Shown here: piece after piece, positions 24,501 through 37,890 of the stretch
How the letters are laid out: the number at the start of each line of letters is the position of its first letter
Numbering within the stretch: the first letter of the stretch is position 1
Assembly: GCF_030463565.1 (NCBI RefSeq)
Contig: NC_134676.1
Coordinates: forward strand, 24,160,728 to 24,224,727
Source: Pelecanus crispus
Taxonomy: Eukaryota; Chordata; Aves; Pelecaniformes; Pelecanidae
Direction: 5' to 3'
Length of the DNA: 64,000 nucleotides
Notes under the pieces: generated by a model
Databases searched by the model: none
Told to the model about the DNA's origin: nothing
The model's input: only the letters and a program-made list of their open reading frames with translations
Program-made: the position numbers and the translations under genes

Positions 24501-27500
24501 CCACATGTTTCCAGTAGTCCTGGCAGCAAATGCATGGGCATGGAGCAGGCCTCTGTGAAAGGCAAGCAAATCATTGCCACTTTCTGAAGAAGTGGAAAAT
24601 AGCTTCCTTCCAGTCTGCTCTGCTGCATGAAACTCCAGCTCAAAAGTAAGGGCTTTTAACTGAAGTTTTGGAAAGTACAAAGCACTGAATTGACCTTTTT
24701 TTGCACAGAGGTAAATCTTACTTATATGTAGAAGCAACTTACTTAGGTTGCCGGATAACCCCTGGAACAAAAGGGTCCCACTCTGCAGACCAGTTGCAAA
24801 ACAGCCATGGCAAGGTGACGTATTAGCTAAGGAAGGCAGTGCTGTGCTCTCATTCTGTTGCCTTTCTAAATTGTAAATGTGGGTTTACACCTGATTTGCC
24901 TTATTAGTAGGAACTTCTGCCCCTCCCTTTCACCATGCTTTGAGAAACTACTGGCTGTTACAATGACTCTTGAATAACACCTCTGTTTGCAGGAGGGGAG
25001 ATTGTTTTCTAGAACTAACACCTTAGAGTTCTTCCATACACTGAGGAGGTTCACATGGGCAAGACTAGGTACAAGGCAAATTTCAGCCCAGCTAATTTTA
25101 TTACTAGACAGTGGAAAAATCCCTTTCAGCGTGGGTTAACAGGGTGGATAATCTCTCTGTTTGTCATCTAGTAAGCAAAAAGGGAGTCTGTAAATCTTAG
25201 AGCAGATGGTAGATTTATGCTACAGTCTGTGTTCTTTTCATGGGATTTATTACCATATGTGCTGCTTCTATTTTACCATCCTTCTGTTTTGATTACTGAT
25301 ACAACTCTGAATGCAAGAAGGATTAGGGCTCAGTGTAATGAATCCAGGTCAGGTTCCAAAAGAGCAATAAGCAGTTCACTCATCATTAATGTAAAGACGG
25401 TACCACATGAAGAGTTAAAATGATATGGAAGAAATTATCAAATTGATTTGGTTATCTAGTTTTTGATATACTGTACCCTGGGATTTGAATTCTCCAAAGA
25501 AGGGGTTAAAGGCTACCATAAGCTTTTAATAATGTTAAAGCTAAATTAGCATTAATTAGCATTAGTATTAGCATTCAGCTACACACTCAAATCCTTAAGG
25601 TAGCTGGCAACTTCTGGAAGCCTTCTTGGATGGACTGCTAGACAGGTGTCTCCTCTGTGTCTCTTCATTCCAAGCTGCAGTACTATCATTCCTATTCTTC
25701 CTCCATTCCCTCATCCCCTTCTTGTCTGTCTCTTTCTTCGTTTCAGGTAGTTGACTTCAACAGATGGGAGAGGAGCAACCAAAAGGTAAAAAAATTCAGC
25801 CAAAGACAAAGCCAAATGTATCTTTATTTCCCTGAAGGAGCAATAGCTTGTCACTAGGTTGCAGAATAAAAAAGAGAATTAGTATATCTCACTGAAAGTC
25901 AGAAATATTTTTGCAATAAACACAGCCCGGAAGAGATCTGTGCTTTCAGTATCAATTCTAGAAGTCTGAGAAGAGGCTCTGTTTAACATCCTATGGCTCA
26001 GTGTTCTCCTGCTTACCTTTATAATGAAGAAAAGATTGACCAGTATCTAGCCCTTAGAAAACAGCTGTGGTTGTGGTGCTACCTGTGTTGAGCTATAAAG
26101 AGCCCTAGGCCAACCCATAAAAATCATCATCTTTCCTGGTTTTCATTTGGTTTAGTTTGGTTGAGCAAAAGGAGAATCCACCTTTTCAATGATCTGTTTG
26201 GGGTTTTTTCCCTCCATTGATATTCTGGAATGAAACAGGTTCATTGCACATTATGGATGTCTCATCATGGTCTTTTTCCATTCAGGGAAAAATCTGTGAC
26301 TTCTGGACAGCCTAGGACAGCTAATAACCAAAGAGTTGTGTATTTATTTGTTCTGTTTGTTTAGTGTGATGTAAATACTAAAGTTGTGGCAGACATGCTG
26401 GAGAAGGCAATCACAGTCCCCTCGAATCTTTATGTACTTTACACATGAAACTTGGCAGAGCCAGTAAGAGTCAGGAAGTCCCCACTTGGAGCACCCATTA
26501 CTGACACACATTACAGTTTGTATTTAAAATAAAGAGACACACTAGATACCAAGAGGTGCCAAAAGCAGGGTTATTCTTCAAGTTTCTTATAGTTCTGAAG
26601 TATAACACCTGAAAGCACTTGCCATGCCACAGGGTAAATTCTGACAAAAATCAGTCAGAAACACAAGTCCTCACCTGAAGTTCAGTTATCTCCTATCAAG
26701 GCACTTTATAAAGAAAGGTAACTTTAAATAAATTACAATAACAGAAATGGAAACCACATTTCACAGTGAAAGCCTACTGCAATGATGCTTGAGAAACCCT
26801 TGACTATACACGTCTGCTCATACTCAGCACCTTTCAGCACCAGTACTAGCAATCATCATGCCAACTTTAAACAAGCTAGCTTGGGAACCTTTGACAGTCT
26901 AGCCACAGTCACATAGCTCAGCAAAAGCTAAATTTAGCCTGGTAAATACCAGTTCTTAACTCAGTGCTGCTTTGAGTGGCCAGCTCTTGATTCTCAGGCT
27001 AGGTTTGGTATACTTCGATAGTTTAGAGCAAGTCATGACCTTTAATAGCCTGTAGAAAAGCACCACAGTATGACCTGAAGAGCATACTGAGTGAAAGATC
27101 CTGCCTGATCTAGGAGAGGGGACAAATGACTTTCTGAACCTGTTACGAAAAGGAGAAACCTGAGTGCCAACATTTATCACATCTTTTCTTTGGAATGTAA
27201 GATTTTTATTTAACTGATATCTGTGTGTGCAAAAGTTTATTAAGCATATATTCATACATTCATTATTTCTCTCAAATATTGGACCTCACTTTCTTAAACT
27301 TTGCTCTGTTAGACCTTTTGGAGACTACAAAATTACTGTACTTTGGCAAACACATCGCTACCACATGACACTCCTACTAACAGTGGACTCCTGGGCAATA
27401 AATAAAGTTTGTAAGCTGACGTACAAGTCCACATACAAAACAAGCAATAACATCCACCTTCATCTTTTTAAGCTATTTCAAGTTCTTTTCAAGGTAAATA

Positions 27501-30500
27501 CTACTGTTAGTGAGCCAACAGCTAATTATAGCAAATAGAGAATGGTGACTACAGAAACAGTAACAAAGAATGCACCAAAGACTTTAGGTGCATGTCTAGA
27601 ACAATGCATGCCAGAGCAAGGAAGGCTCTTTGGAAGATGAAGTAAGTAATTACAGTAACATGTCTGAATAAAGTCTCTGTCTCTGTGTTGGTCTTGTTCT
27701 TGCAAATACTTAAGCCATTTATATAATGATATTGGGATGTTGTCTGCAGTCTGATGATGTCTCTTTTTAAAGAAGGTCAGCCTTCTGAAACACTGCTTGA
27801 TTTTTTTCTCATTATAGTCAGTTTAAGATAAGACATTAACCCTCCCTAGAAACCTGTGCCCCCCAAATAGAAGGAACTGTCTCAAATTTAAAAAAAAAAA
27901 ACTAAAAATGACAGTTGCTGGCAAAACACTTCCGAACATTCAGTGTGTCAGAAAAACTCCTTCATATATTTAATATCATATTATGTCTTTCAAACCCCAT
28001 ATCTATATAAACAATTCACAAGAACTGGCTTCGTTAATTCTGTATCAAAGTAATCACAGCAGCTAGAAAAAAGTAGCTAGTGGGTCACCCACTAATCATC
28101 TCCCTGCCAATACTTAAGTTTGCTCTTGTGGATGTTACATGTTGACCAGACTCAGTGACATAATGTAGAAATCTTTATGTTAATCTTCATGTTCTTCTGA
28201 GAGTGACAGTGCATACAGTCTTTGCCATCCCTTAATACTTCAGTTTTAATGTTTTTCACTGCTAACAGCTTCTATCTCCTTTATCTTTTGAAATTTTAAT
28301 TTTCTGTTAAGATCTGAATTACATGTATTCTAATCAAGAAAAGAAATTAAGACAAAAACATCACCTAGTGTCACCTCCTTTTCTGAGGAGAATACAAATC
28401 TGGCTGATGTTACCAAACTGCTAATTCCAAGCCTTGTTTTCAGACTGCAACAGACTGTTGAAATGTCACAGGTGTCCATCATTGGATTTAATGCTTCTAT
28501 TTTATTAGAATACAATACCTGTAGAATTTTGGTCATTGATGTTTCCCAGCTTGAGAAGGGATTTTCAGGAGAAGCATTCTGTCTTAATATGCTACCAAGC
28601 ACAGTAGGCCTCCCTCCCTCAGCTGCAGCTACTGTGAAATCACTGTAATATTTTCCAGTTAATTATGGTGAGCAAGATGTTTGTGTATTCTCCCTTTGAA
28701 TGTTATTACTAGATATCCTTAAAGTAGCTCCCAATGACTGAAGCCGTGCTGAATTCTATTATGGCAGGTGCTGAACAAATATATAGTAAGTAATTAAGCA
28801 ATGTTGATAATTTTCAGATGGATTTGCTGGGGGGTTCCTTCTTCTTTGTATTGAATTCTAGAAGTATTTCCACGTATTAGAGTACTTTATGTGCACAGTT
28901 TACAACACAGTTTTGATACGTTGAGAAATTGCTACCAAAACAAGGTAACCCCCCTTCAACAAGGAAAAATATCCTTTCACTACCCATCCCAATGACAACA
29001 GTCTAGGTAAATATTACTTTGGCATTTAGCATGACCTAAAGATCAACCACAATAAGCCTCCTTACTTCACCCAAGTTTCAAGCAATCTGTACATATTACA
29101 GATTGGATTACTTACCCAGAACTCCACTGTGTGTGTATTAGGTTGTGATTTAGTATTGTCTATTGTTAATAAACTTTGTTACAGTATGCTTTCTGAAAAC
29201 TACACAGTATTCTATAATTTCCTTTTATCTTGTGCCTTGATCTAAAATGGCATCCTACAACATTGCCAATCCATAAATTAAAATGTTATTTGAATCATTA
29301 ACATGGTATTGTTCCTAATATTGACTTTTTGTGGAATCCTGACACTTACCTCCCCATAATTATTTTGAGTAATTATACTTTAGCTCATAATAACCAAGCC
29401 CATTAATTTTGTTTCTAATCTAGAGGCACAAGAGGGCTGCTGCCCAGCAGCCCTATTTTTAATAGAACTGAAAATTAATTTCAGTAAATTATGGAAGGAA
29501 GGGAGGATATCAAACATAATCACAAGCTGGTTTGGGTCAATTTAATTGCTAGGCTGTTATTCAGGTCAGTCCACTTTGTCTGTATCTCATCTCTATTCAC
29601 CCTTCTCTGTTTCCAGTAAAAACTGAGAGAAACCGATAGCTAAATACTTCAGCACAGTCCAGGTATTTCTTAAAGCTCATTACACCTAGAGATCAATGAC
29701 CGCTTGCAACGTGCTGACAACTCATGGATAAGTCAACCTGCCTTTCCCATTCATTCCCAGGAATATACTTCAGGAAAGTCTTTCAAATCATTAAGAACAT
29801 TCAGCAAAAATACCTAGAGTGTTTTACCTCGTTACTTGCTCAGAACATACTGATCAAAATGAGATTCATAATGTTCCAGGTACTACCAGTGAATTAATTA
29901 CTCATTACATAGGTCAGCTTTTATGAGTTGTTTGCTTTTATCATTTGTTTACATCATTCCCACAGTTAGTGGTGAAATTTTTGTTAACTACTAAGCATTT
30001 TGGCAGGATGAATCATTTCAGTTTGCACTCTAAAGAACTGATATGAAAAATTACATGTTCCAGTAATGAAATAAATTTCTCTATTAAAGACTTAATCGCA
30101 CTTCATCAATACTTGATTTGCAGCAATCATGAAGATAAATATCACCACCATTAATTAAAATTATTTCCTCAGTAATGTCTCACACTTCTAGTCAGCTATT
30201 ATTTCTGTATTCTTTCCTCCTATATTCCTCAAACTTTCTACTAGTTAAATAAGAACTGCAGTCGTTTCAAGATAGTGCTTTCTGTTTAGGTAGTTCACAT
30301 ATTTTGCTTTAGCCGTCTTTTTTTGTTACAGGTCTCCTCACACGCTTTATGCCTGTGCCTCTGCTGGCACTCTGATGCTCGCTCTGAGGCTGGAGGCAGG
30401 GCATCCCTAATAGAGGGGTATTGACTGTGGAAATCGCTCCCTCTGCTGGTCATTCCAGCCTCTTGCTTTTGCAGTTTACCATCTCAACCCAGCATTTACC

Positions 30501-31469
30501 AGATGGATCTAATGTACGGTTTTATCTTTTCCTATCTGTTTGGTGGCCCACTGTCTGTACAGTACAGCCAGTACTTTTGCTTTATATAAAGCAATCTCAT
30601 ACGTATTTTTATAGTGAGCAAGAGATACTGCCCGCATGTTTCTGTTGGGCTCAGAAAATTAAGAGAGAGATATTTAATGGAAAGAGGAGATACTTGGTAA
30701 ACAAATAAAAGAAGAAAAGCAGTGCCAGATAAAAAAAAAATACTGAATGCAAATAAGAAAAGTGTAGATAAAAACCAGAACACAAGACTAGTAGTACCTT
30801 GACAAGATAAGAGATACAAAACATTGCAGAGGGGACAAAGAAAATGTATTAAAACTATTACCACAGGAAAAAATACACAGGCTAAGAAGGTATCAAAAAG
30901 TGCATAAAAAATGCAGTTAGAAGAAACATGGAAAGTACAAAAAAACAAAGGCAAATACCTAGAGATGGGTTCTGTGTCTATCCCAAGCATCCATTTTCTA
31001 CAAGGCAATGTGAGAAATGTATGTATCCTGTGTAGTCTAAGATCATAACTGTACAGGACCATCCGTTTAGATCAGGGCAGTACTGCTCCTCATTATTCAC
31101 AATTCAACCTCTTGGAAGATGATGGATAGCTGAAAATACAATTTTCCTGACATTTCTACTTTATTTAAAAAATGTTACATTAAAAAGATGCCAACGCACA
31201 CATCCAATTTCTCAGGTTAGAAGACATGCAAACATGGTTGTGGGCACGAGTCCGCTAATCACACCCAGTTGTTTCTTCCCTCAGACACAGAAATAATATC
31301 TTTAGCTCTTTTGGCCAGTGATGTGACACTTTAATGCTACACAACAGGTGGGTTGCTTCAGGAGGTGTCTGTGTCCACGGATCATTCAGAAGCATCCAGA
31401 GCAGTGGCAGGTGTGCTGCCTACACACAGTGACTAATCAGGAACAGAAAACTGAAAGGCAAGTGTTCAA
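21578..31469. other. Intergenic, no gene or clear repeat recognised
   Basis: Nearly 10 kb of AT-rich DNA without exons, RNA genes or mobile elements that I can support. It may hold conserved non-coding enhancers, which need a cross-species alignment to see. The minus-strand open frame at 30532-31062 is treated under rejected items. Confidence 0.45.
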
Positions 31470-31728
31470 CATGACGTCACATCATATGGAATATCCCTTT
31501 GGCTGGTTTGGGTGAGCTGTCCTGGCTATACTCCCGCTCAGCTTCTTGTGCACATCCTCATTGGCAGAGTATGGGAAGCTAAAAAGTCCTTGACTTAGTA
31601 TAAACACTGCTTAGCAACAACTAAAACATCAGTGTGTTATCAACATTATTCTCATACTAAATCCAAAACACAGCACTATGCCAGCTACTAGGAAGAAAAT
31701 TAACTCTATCCCAGCTGAAACCAGAACA
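31470..31728 (-). mobile_element. Truncated LTR (same family as 35.7 and 44.2 kb)
   Basis: The right end reads GCTGAAACCAGAACA, the antisense of the LTR start TGT(T/C)CTGGTTTCAGC. The piece covers only the U3 part and breaks off near the CATGACGTCAC at 31472, just short of where the sister copy has its TATA box. The rest of the LTR is absent. Confidence 0.85.
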
Positions 31729-32317
31729 ACACGCCAACTGTATATTGCATTGCCACTGTTATACATCAGTAGCATCATTTAAGAGTTCCAAAGATCCAGT
31801 CTCTGTCACGGTCATCCCTGAAGACACACCAAAAAAAAAAAAAAAAATCACTGCATCTGCCCTGAGGATTTTCAGTTTGAGTAATGTGAGTGGACCATCT
31901 GAGTGGATATTGAAAGTGGGAGTTGCACGTATTATTGTGTTATAAAGAGTGTACAGATCATGTTGATTGTAAAGATTATGTTGTGAAGATTTTTTGTTTC
32001 ATGTTATTTTGCTGTCTTGACTGACTGGACTGTGACAAAAGAAATTCATCTATCATTTTGAGTTTGGTTAAAATAAGACAACTCAACAGCAAATTTATTA
32101 AGAGGGAAAATATGGGAACAATTGAAAGGAAGAAAATATCCTTTTAATTAACTGGCTAACCTCTGATGCTTTGTGTGTGAATGAACAGTTCTTTTAAGCT
32201 TGATAACTGTAACAAATGCAAATTCTTACTGAGAACAGAAACTCAGTTTCCCAACTTTTATTTGTACCTGGTATTTATGAACTCATATATTTCTGGAGGC
32301 CTTTAACCTGTCTAAGA
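31729..32317. other. Intergenic with an A17 run
   Basis: It holds a run of 17 A near 31830-31846 and nothing else I can name. Confidence 0.5.
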
Positions 32318-33750
32318 TCATAGAATCTTAACTATAGAAGGGTTTGGGTTGGAAGGGACCATTACAGGCAATCTAGTCCAACCTCCCCTGCAATAACCAG
32401 GGATATCTTCATAGATCAGGTTGCTCAAAGCCCCATCCAACCTGACCTGGAATGTTTCCAGGGATGGGGCCTCCACTACCTCTCTGGGCAACCTGTTCCA
32501 GTGTTCCACCACCCTCACAGTAAAAAATTTCTTCTGCACATCTACTCTGAATCTACCCTCTTTAAGTTTAAAATCATTACCCTCTTGTCCTGTTGCAATA
32601 GGCCCTACAAAAAGTCTGTCCCCATCTTTCTTTTAAGCCCCCTTGAAGTACTGGAAGGCTGCAGTAAAGTCCCCCCGGAGCCTTCTCTTCTCCAGACTGA
32701 ACAACCCCAACTCTCTCAGCCTGTCCTCATAGGAGAGGTGTTTCAGCCCTCTCATCATTTTTGTGGCCCTCCTCTGGACCCGCTCCAACAGGTCCATGTC
32801 TTCCCTGTGCTGAGGGCTCCAGAGCTGGATGCAGTGCTCCAGGTAGGGTCTCACCAGAGTGGAGCAGAGGGGCAGGATCACCTCCCTTGACCTGCTGGCT
32901 ACATTTCTTTTGATGCAGCCCAGGATTCGGTTGGCTTTCTGGTCTGTGAGTGCATGTTGTTGGCTCATGTCCAGCTTTTCATCCACCAGAACGTGCAAGA
33001 CCTTCTCCACAGGTTTAATCTCAATCCCTTCATCCCCCAGCCTGTATCGATATTGGGGGTTGCCCTGTCCCAGGTGCAGGACCTTGAACTTGGCCTTGTT
33101 GAACGTCCTGAGGTTCACATGGGCCCACTTCTCCAACTTGTCCAGGTCTGGATGGCATCCTGTCCCTCAGGTGAGTCAACTGCACCACTCAGCTTGGTGT
33201 TGTCTGCAAACTTGCTGAGGGTGCACTCATCCCCCTGTCTCTGTCATTGATGAAGATATTAAACAGTACTGGTCCCTGAGGGACACCACTTGTCACTGAC
33301 ATCCATCTGGACATTGAGCTGTTGACCACTACCCTCTGGATGCGACCATACAACCAATTCCTCATCCACCAAACAGTCCACCCACCAAATCCATATCTCT
33401 CCAATTTAGAGAGAAAGATGGTGTGGGGGACCGTGTCAAAGGGACTTCACCTGACTGCCAGGACTTTTCAAATGTCATGGAGAGTGTCTTGGCAACTACA
33501 TCAGCTAATTCCCTCAGGACTCTGGGATGCATCTCATCAGGTCCCATAGACTTATGTATGTTCAGGCTCCTCAGGTGGTCACAAACCTGATCTTCTCTTA
33601 CAGTGGGAGGGACTTTGCTCCCCCAGTCCCTGTCTTGCAGTCCATCCACTCAAGAGGTGTGGGAAGAGAGGCTGCCAGTGGAGACTGAGGCAACGAAGTT
33701 GTTGAGTACCTCAACTTTCTCCTTATCCGTTGTTACCAGATGTGCTAAAA
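32318..33750 (-). mobile_element. CR1 LINE, 1.4 kb, second subfamily, 5'-truncated
   Basis: Antisense on the + strand. The 3' end lies near ATCATAGAATC at 32318. Reading the minus strand upward from there, the C-terminal ORF2 pieces appear ([19 protein letters not shown] at 32318-32539; [20 protein letters not shown] and [20 protein letters not shown] at 32633-33136). Beyond these are reverse transcriptase pieces with frameshifts ([16 protein letters not shown] near 33290; [16 protein letters not shown] near 33530). It differs from the 19-kb copy in tail and wording, so it belongs to a different CR1 subfamily. Confidence 0.93.
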
Positions 33751-34150
33751 CATGTTTCCCTGATGGATTTGTTTTCCCATGGTAGAATTCAGGAAGGTCT
33801 TTGTCTGATTATTGTGAAAAGCAAAATCTTCTTTAGAAATACAGATTTGTCATAAACAAGGCTCTGAATTTAAATCTTCTTTTTTCCAGTAGAAAATCCA
33901 AATGTAAATGCCAAGACTATTTTTTAAAATAATGAGCATCTCTCTGTTATTAAGGTTTGAGAAATACAGTAAATTGTTAGGTAATCTAGAGTGCCTGAGT
34001 GTTTTTTTTTATACCAAAGTTCATCTCTCTGTAGCAGTTCCATATTTCAAAGTTCAAAAAATTGTTCTTTGACCCCATACAAAACACATACAAAAACATT
34101 TTATATGCCAGGATGTGCCTTGCTACCACATATAGAGATTGCAGGAATTG

Positions 34151-34238
34151 TTTTCTTTTTTCCTTTTTCCTTCCCCTCCTCCTTCTCCCTTTCCTTTGCC
34201 CTCTCCTTTTCCTTCTTTTCTTTTTCTTCCTCCTTCCC
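34151..34238 (+). repeat. 88-bp polypyrimidine tract
   Basis: Only C and T from 34151 to 34238, apart from one G at 34198. Such tracts can adopt triplex (H-DNA) structure. It generates spurious open frames on both strands. Confidence 0.95.
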
Positions 34239-35695
34239 ATTTTTTAAAATTAATTTATTTTATGGTTATCATGATAATTAGGTCAAGTTTTATACAGAAT
34301 GGGGAAAGACAGGAAAGGTTTCTTGACATTCAGTCTGCTATAGCTTTTCTACCTCATATCTTTTAAAGATTCTGATGAACAGTGTCAAATATTCATTATT
34401 TGATCAGCTCGCTATAAATCCTGATATCTTTTTCATATTTGTAAAGTCTTGTGTTTAAACCATTATGACTGACTACTATTTATTTTGGGCTCATTCAACA
34501 ATACCTGTGTCCTGAGAGACCTACAGGAAAGCACATTTATCACAGTGTGGAACATAAATGATGTATATGAACAGTCAACTCTACAGGGCTAATGAAAGCT
34601 GTTTAACATCAGGATGCTGAGTACATTTTAAGTCTGGGTTTGGCAAAGCAACCAGCAGTCACGGGAGTGAAGGCAGATGGAAATAAAACTTAACTGCAGA
34701 CAACTGTTACCTTACAGAAGAACAGTGTGCTTCATGATCACATTCTCATTATCTTCTGTGGAATGATTTTTATCTGCAGATTTTTTCCCCGCTACTAACA
34801 GCAGTTATTTTTTCAGTGTCTTTTTACTCATTAGAAATTTTGACACTAAGCAATGTTCGTAGCCTCAGCATAATTTAAGTTTCATGATTCAATTCATGGG
34901 CATATTTTTTATTATATACACAAAAAAGGGAAGTTATGTATGATATCAAACTGCATTACAATTTCTGCATCACCTTTGCAACTGCTGAAAGTTGCCTCTG
35001 TGTATAAGAATCCCAGGAAAGAGTTCACGTTGCTCCCAGTTACGTCCTGACATACTTGGCCACTTAACGACTTAGGTTTCAAAACACACACACTTGCAAA
35101 GACTGGGGAGATGAGAAGACAGCGCAGACTGATTGCAGTTGTTGTGGGTTCCCATGTGTTCACAAGCTCTTGCCAAGTCCCTGGATAGCAATGCTCTCTC
35201 TTCATGCACCACAAAGAGCATCTACACCAGGGCTCCACACAGACCTCCCCAAACTGCTTGCAACACACTCACATCACACCAGGAAGATGTTTCCAGTGAA
35301 GAACACCTTCACCAAAGCCAGGGTATCCCCGAGGAAGAGTTTGTTTCAAGGCATTCCCACCTTCTGCCAGGGAGATCAAAGCAGAGGGGATTGTGCCTCT
35401 GATCTTCCCAGGACCTGAGCCCTACCCTGCCTCCTGTCCACATGCCCAGGGGGATGCTCCCGCACCCCAACCCTTAAGCCCCGTAGCCCAGGAGCAGCAC
35501 ATGGCCATTGCCAGCAGCAGGGCACAGGCTCTGCATAGAGTGCACAAGGCCTCCCAGTTGAGGCTGCTCAGGCATGTTCTGTCAGGATGTGGCCTGGCCA
35601 GCCTGGAGCTGGGCTTTCACCAGGCTGAGCTGCCACAGCAGTTTCTCTTCTGACCAGGCAGCCACAGTGCCTTCATTGCACTCTTTCTCAACTCA
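34239..35695. other. Intergenic; GC-rich from about 35.1 kb
   Basis: Unremarkable to about 35090, then GC content rises to the LTR at 35696. Overlapping open frames on both strands (35133-35653) are composition-driven. I see no recognisable domain. Confidence 0.45.
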
Positions 35696-36252
35696 TGTCA
35701 TGGTTTAACCCCAGTCAGCAACTAAGTACCACACAGCTGCTTGCTCACCCCCACCACCCTGCCCCCAGTGGGATGAAGGAGAGAATAGGGGAAAAAAAAG
35801 TAAAACCCATGGGTTGGGATAAAGGCAGCTTAATAGGACAGCAGAGGAAGAGAAAATTATAGTAATAATAATGATAAAAGAATATACAAAACAAGTGATG
35901 CACAATGCAATTGCTCACCACCTGCTGACTGATGCCCAGACAGTTCCTGAGCAGTGATTGCTGTCCCCCAGCCAACCCCTCCTAGTTTATATACTGAGCA
36001 TGATGTCATACGGTATAGAATAGCCCTTTGGTCAGTTTGGGTCAACTATTCTGGCTGTGCCCCCTCCCAGTTTCTTGTGCACCTGGCAGAGCATGGGAAG
36101 CTGAAAGGTCCTTAACTAGTATAAACACTACTTAGCCACAATGAAAACATCAGTGTGTTATCAAATTATTCCTATACATACTAAATCCAAAACACAGCAC
36201 TACACCAGCTACTAGGAAGAAAATTAACTCTATCCCAGCTGAAACCAGGACA
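35696..36252 (-). mobile_element. Solo LTR, minus orientation
   Basis: On the minus strand it starts TGTCCTGGTTTCAGCTGGGA and ends GGGGTTAAACCATGACA (557 bp, TG...CA ends). The flanks ACTCA and CCTCA form a 5-bp target duplication with one mismatch. On the minus strand a TATATAAACT-type box lies near 35987-36000. There is no internal retroviral sequence, so it is a solo LTR. It is the inverted sister of the copy at 44235. Confidence 0.88.
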
Positions 36253-36781
36253 CCTCAGTAGGGTACAACCATGGTTTTACACAGAGACCAGCACGAAGAT
36301 GTGTTTCTGTGCAGAAGGAGGTATCGCGTGCAACTATACTGAGGTTGTAGAGAGCAGTGAAGGCTGGCAGGAGAGCAGATCCTCAAGATATCAGGGCAGA
36401 GAGTGACTCGTGGAGGAGGCCAGGTCTGGGCGAATGAGCAACGGGGCACAGGCTGTCCCTGGAGACCTCCCCACCCTGGTAAATAGCTGCGCGGCTGTAA
36501 ACCTCCCACCAGACAGGCCCTGTCGACCTCAGGCTGCAGCAGACACATGAGGGGGAAGCTGTGCACAGCACCAGGAGAAGGACGAGGAAGCATTAGAATA
36601 GGCATAGCAATACCAGCTGCACTGTTAGTAATGAGAGACTAAGACTTTTTCTGCAGTTTTCATAGTTTTACTTTCTTCTTATATAATGAGATTACTAACA
36701 AGTGCCTCCAAGTGCCTTTTGGGGGCTAGCACATGCCCCAGCTGCTGGCCCAGCCCTGGTTTCGCTGGCTTCTGGGGCACA
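36253..36781. other. GC-rich flank downstream of the TOPORS-like pseudogene
   Basis: This lies on the 3' side of the minus-strand pseudogene and may include its old 3' UTR. No domain is recognised. Confidence 0.4.
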
Positions 36782-37580
36782 CTAGTGTTGCCAGAGGCAT
36801 GGACTCTTGTGGGCTGAAGAGGTCTGGGAGCCACTGGCCCTCCTCTTTGGGGGGTGCCAGGGCCACCCAGGTGAGCCATCCCTGCTCTGGCCAGCAGCAG
36901 AGGGATCTGTCACTGCCTGCCCCAGCTCCTCGTGCAGCTCCTCCTGCTCCCAGGGAGGCAGCAGGGCCAGGGGTGGGCACAGAGCCATTCTCAGCAGCAT
37001 AGGAGTCCAGGAGGTCCAGCTGCTGGAGGATCTCACTGCACCGGTCTCCAGCAACGCTGATGAGCTGGCACACAAATGTCACCACCTGGTTTTGCATGAA
37101 GCGCTGCAGCTTCTGGACCAAGGCCTCTTCATCCAGCCCACAGCAGCACAGATTTACTGTGATGGTGCCCTGTGCCACAGCCACCTCCCACCAGTGGGGC
37201 CCATACAGCACATGGTTCAGCCAGGGCAGCAGGGGCTTGAGGATCTCCGAGCAGTCCCGGAAAAGGCCTGCCCAGACCTCAGGCTGGAAGCCAGCCATGT
37301 AAGTCCTGGACACTGGCTCCACAGCCCCCTGCTCATCCTGGTGGCCAGCCACCAATGGATCTGAGGGGTGCTGAACAACCATCTCAAAAAAATTGTCCTC
37401 TGACCACACAGAGCAAACGATGGTGTTGACAGGTTTCCTGCAGAGGGGCCACTCCAGTTTCCTCTTTGCTCACCATACAATGCATCCCAGGCAGAACTAG
37501 TGGAGACAGGGGGGCACGTAAGTGACATCATCTTGAGCATCACAGTAGATGGGGCAGCTCCACTCTGTCTCCGTGGCCAT
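36782..37580 (-). pseudogene. TOPORS-like RING E3 ubiquitin/SUMO ligase pseudogene
   Basis: The minus strand from the ATG at 37578-37580 reads as a homologue of the N-terminal half of TOPORS. First comes a RING finger of C3HC4 type (residues 9-47): CPI at 9-11, CLH at 25-27, FC at 29-30, a conserved W at 36 and PLC at 45-47. Next is the SEDNFFEMV segment, equivalent to AEDDFKEYV in human TOPORS. Then comes the conserved middle domain, FQPEVWAGLFRDCSEILK through LLPWLNHVL, LDEEALVQKLQRF and VCQLISVAGD. It is broken in several ways. There are stops at codon 28 (37497-37499) and codon 37 (37470-37472). The second zinc cysteine is displaced (CPIYC instead of CPIC), and a late zinc cysteine is replaced by W (codon 44). 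The basic tail PPKRRASGSQTSSAHKSP is only found in another frame, so there is a frameshift around 36.85-36.92 kb. Birds carry lineage-specific TOPORS-like paralogues, and this is probably one of them, dead. The RING could not bind zinc or E2 as it stands. Confidence 0.85.
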
Positions 37581-37664
37581 GTTTGCTTGTTGCAGCAGGC
37601 TGGCGAGAGCTGAGGACAAAGAGCTGCTCCCCCTCGCTGGCACCACAGTGGCAGGTGTCACAGG

Positions 37665-37890
37665 CTGCAAAATGGAGAGAGGCCACAGTCATTCGTTGTC
37701 CCGGTGAGGGGAGGAAGAAATGCCTGGGTCCCCTCAGGAAGGACAACCTCCCAGCACCCCGTGGCTCAGGCATTTCCCTAGTGCTCCCCACCCAGCCAGG
37801 GCCAGGTTCTGCCTGTGGGGCCAGGACCTCCCCAAGCCCCATTGCCCACTCCACAGCCATTCCGGGGGGATGTTTCCCCACACAGCTCAC
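37665..37890 (-). other. Retained intron of the TOPORS-like pseudogene (candidate)
   Basis: On the minus strand there is a good donor (AGCAGCAGAG then GTGAGC, intron from 37890) and a good acceptor (CTCTCCATTTTGCAG, intron ending at 37665). They enclose 226 bp about 85 bp upstream of the RING ATG. If real, the copy arose by DNA duplication and not by reverse transcription. This is inferred from splice motifs only. Confidence 0.45.

Noticed and set aside
30532..31062. 176-codon minus-strand open frame with hydrophobic stretches
   Set aside because: The plus strand is A-rich, so the minus frame reads Phe/Leu codons by composition. No splice signals or family similarity, and runs such as A9 suggest non-coding DNA.
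32421..33549. Several plus-strand open frames
   Set aside because: Antisense shadows of the 32.3-33.75 kb CR1.
33986..34366. Lys/Arg-rich minus frame and Phe/Ser/Pro-rich plus frames
   Set aside because: Products of the 88-bp polypyrimidine tract, not a basic protein gene.
36807..37364. 185-codon plus-strand open frame
   Set aside because: It lies antisense to the recognised TOPORS-like domain and is open only because of GC-rich codon composition.
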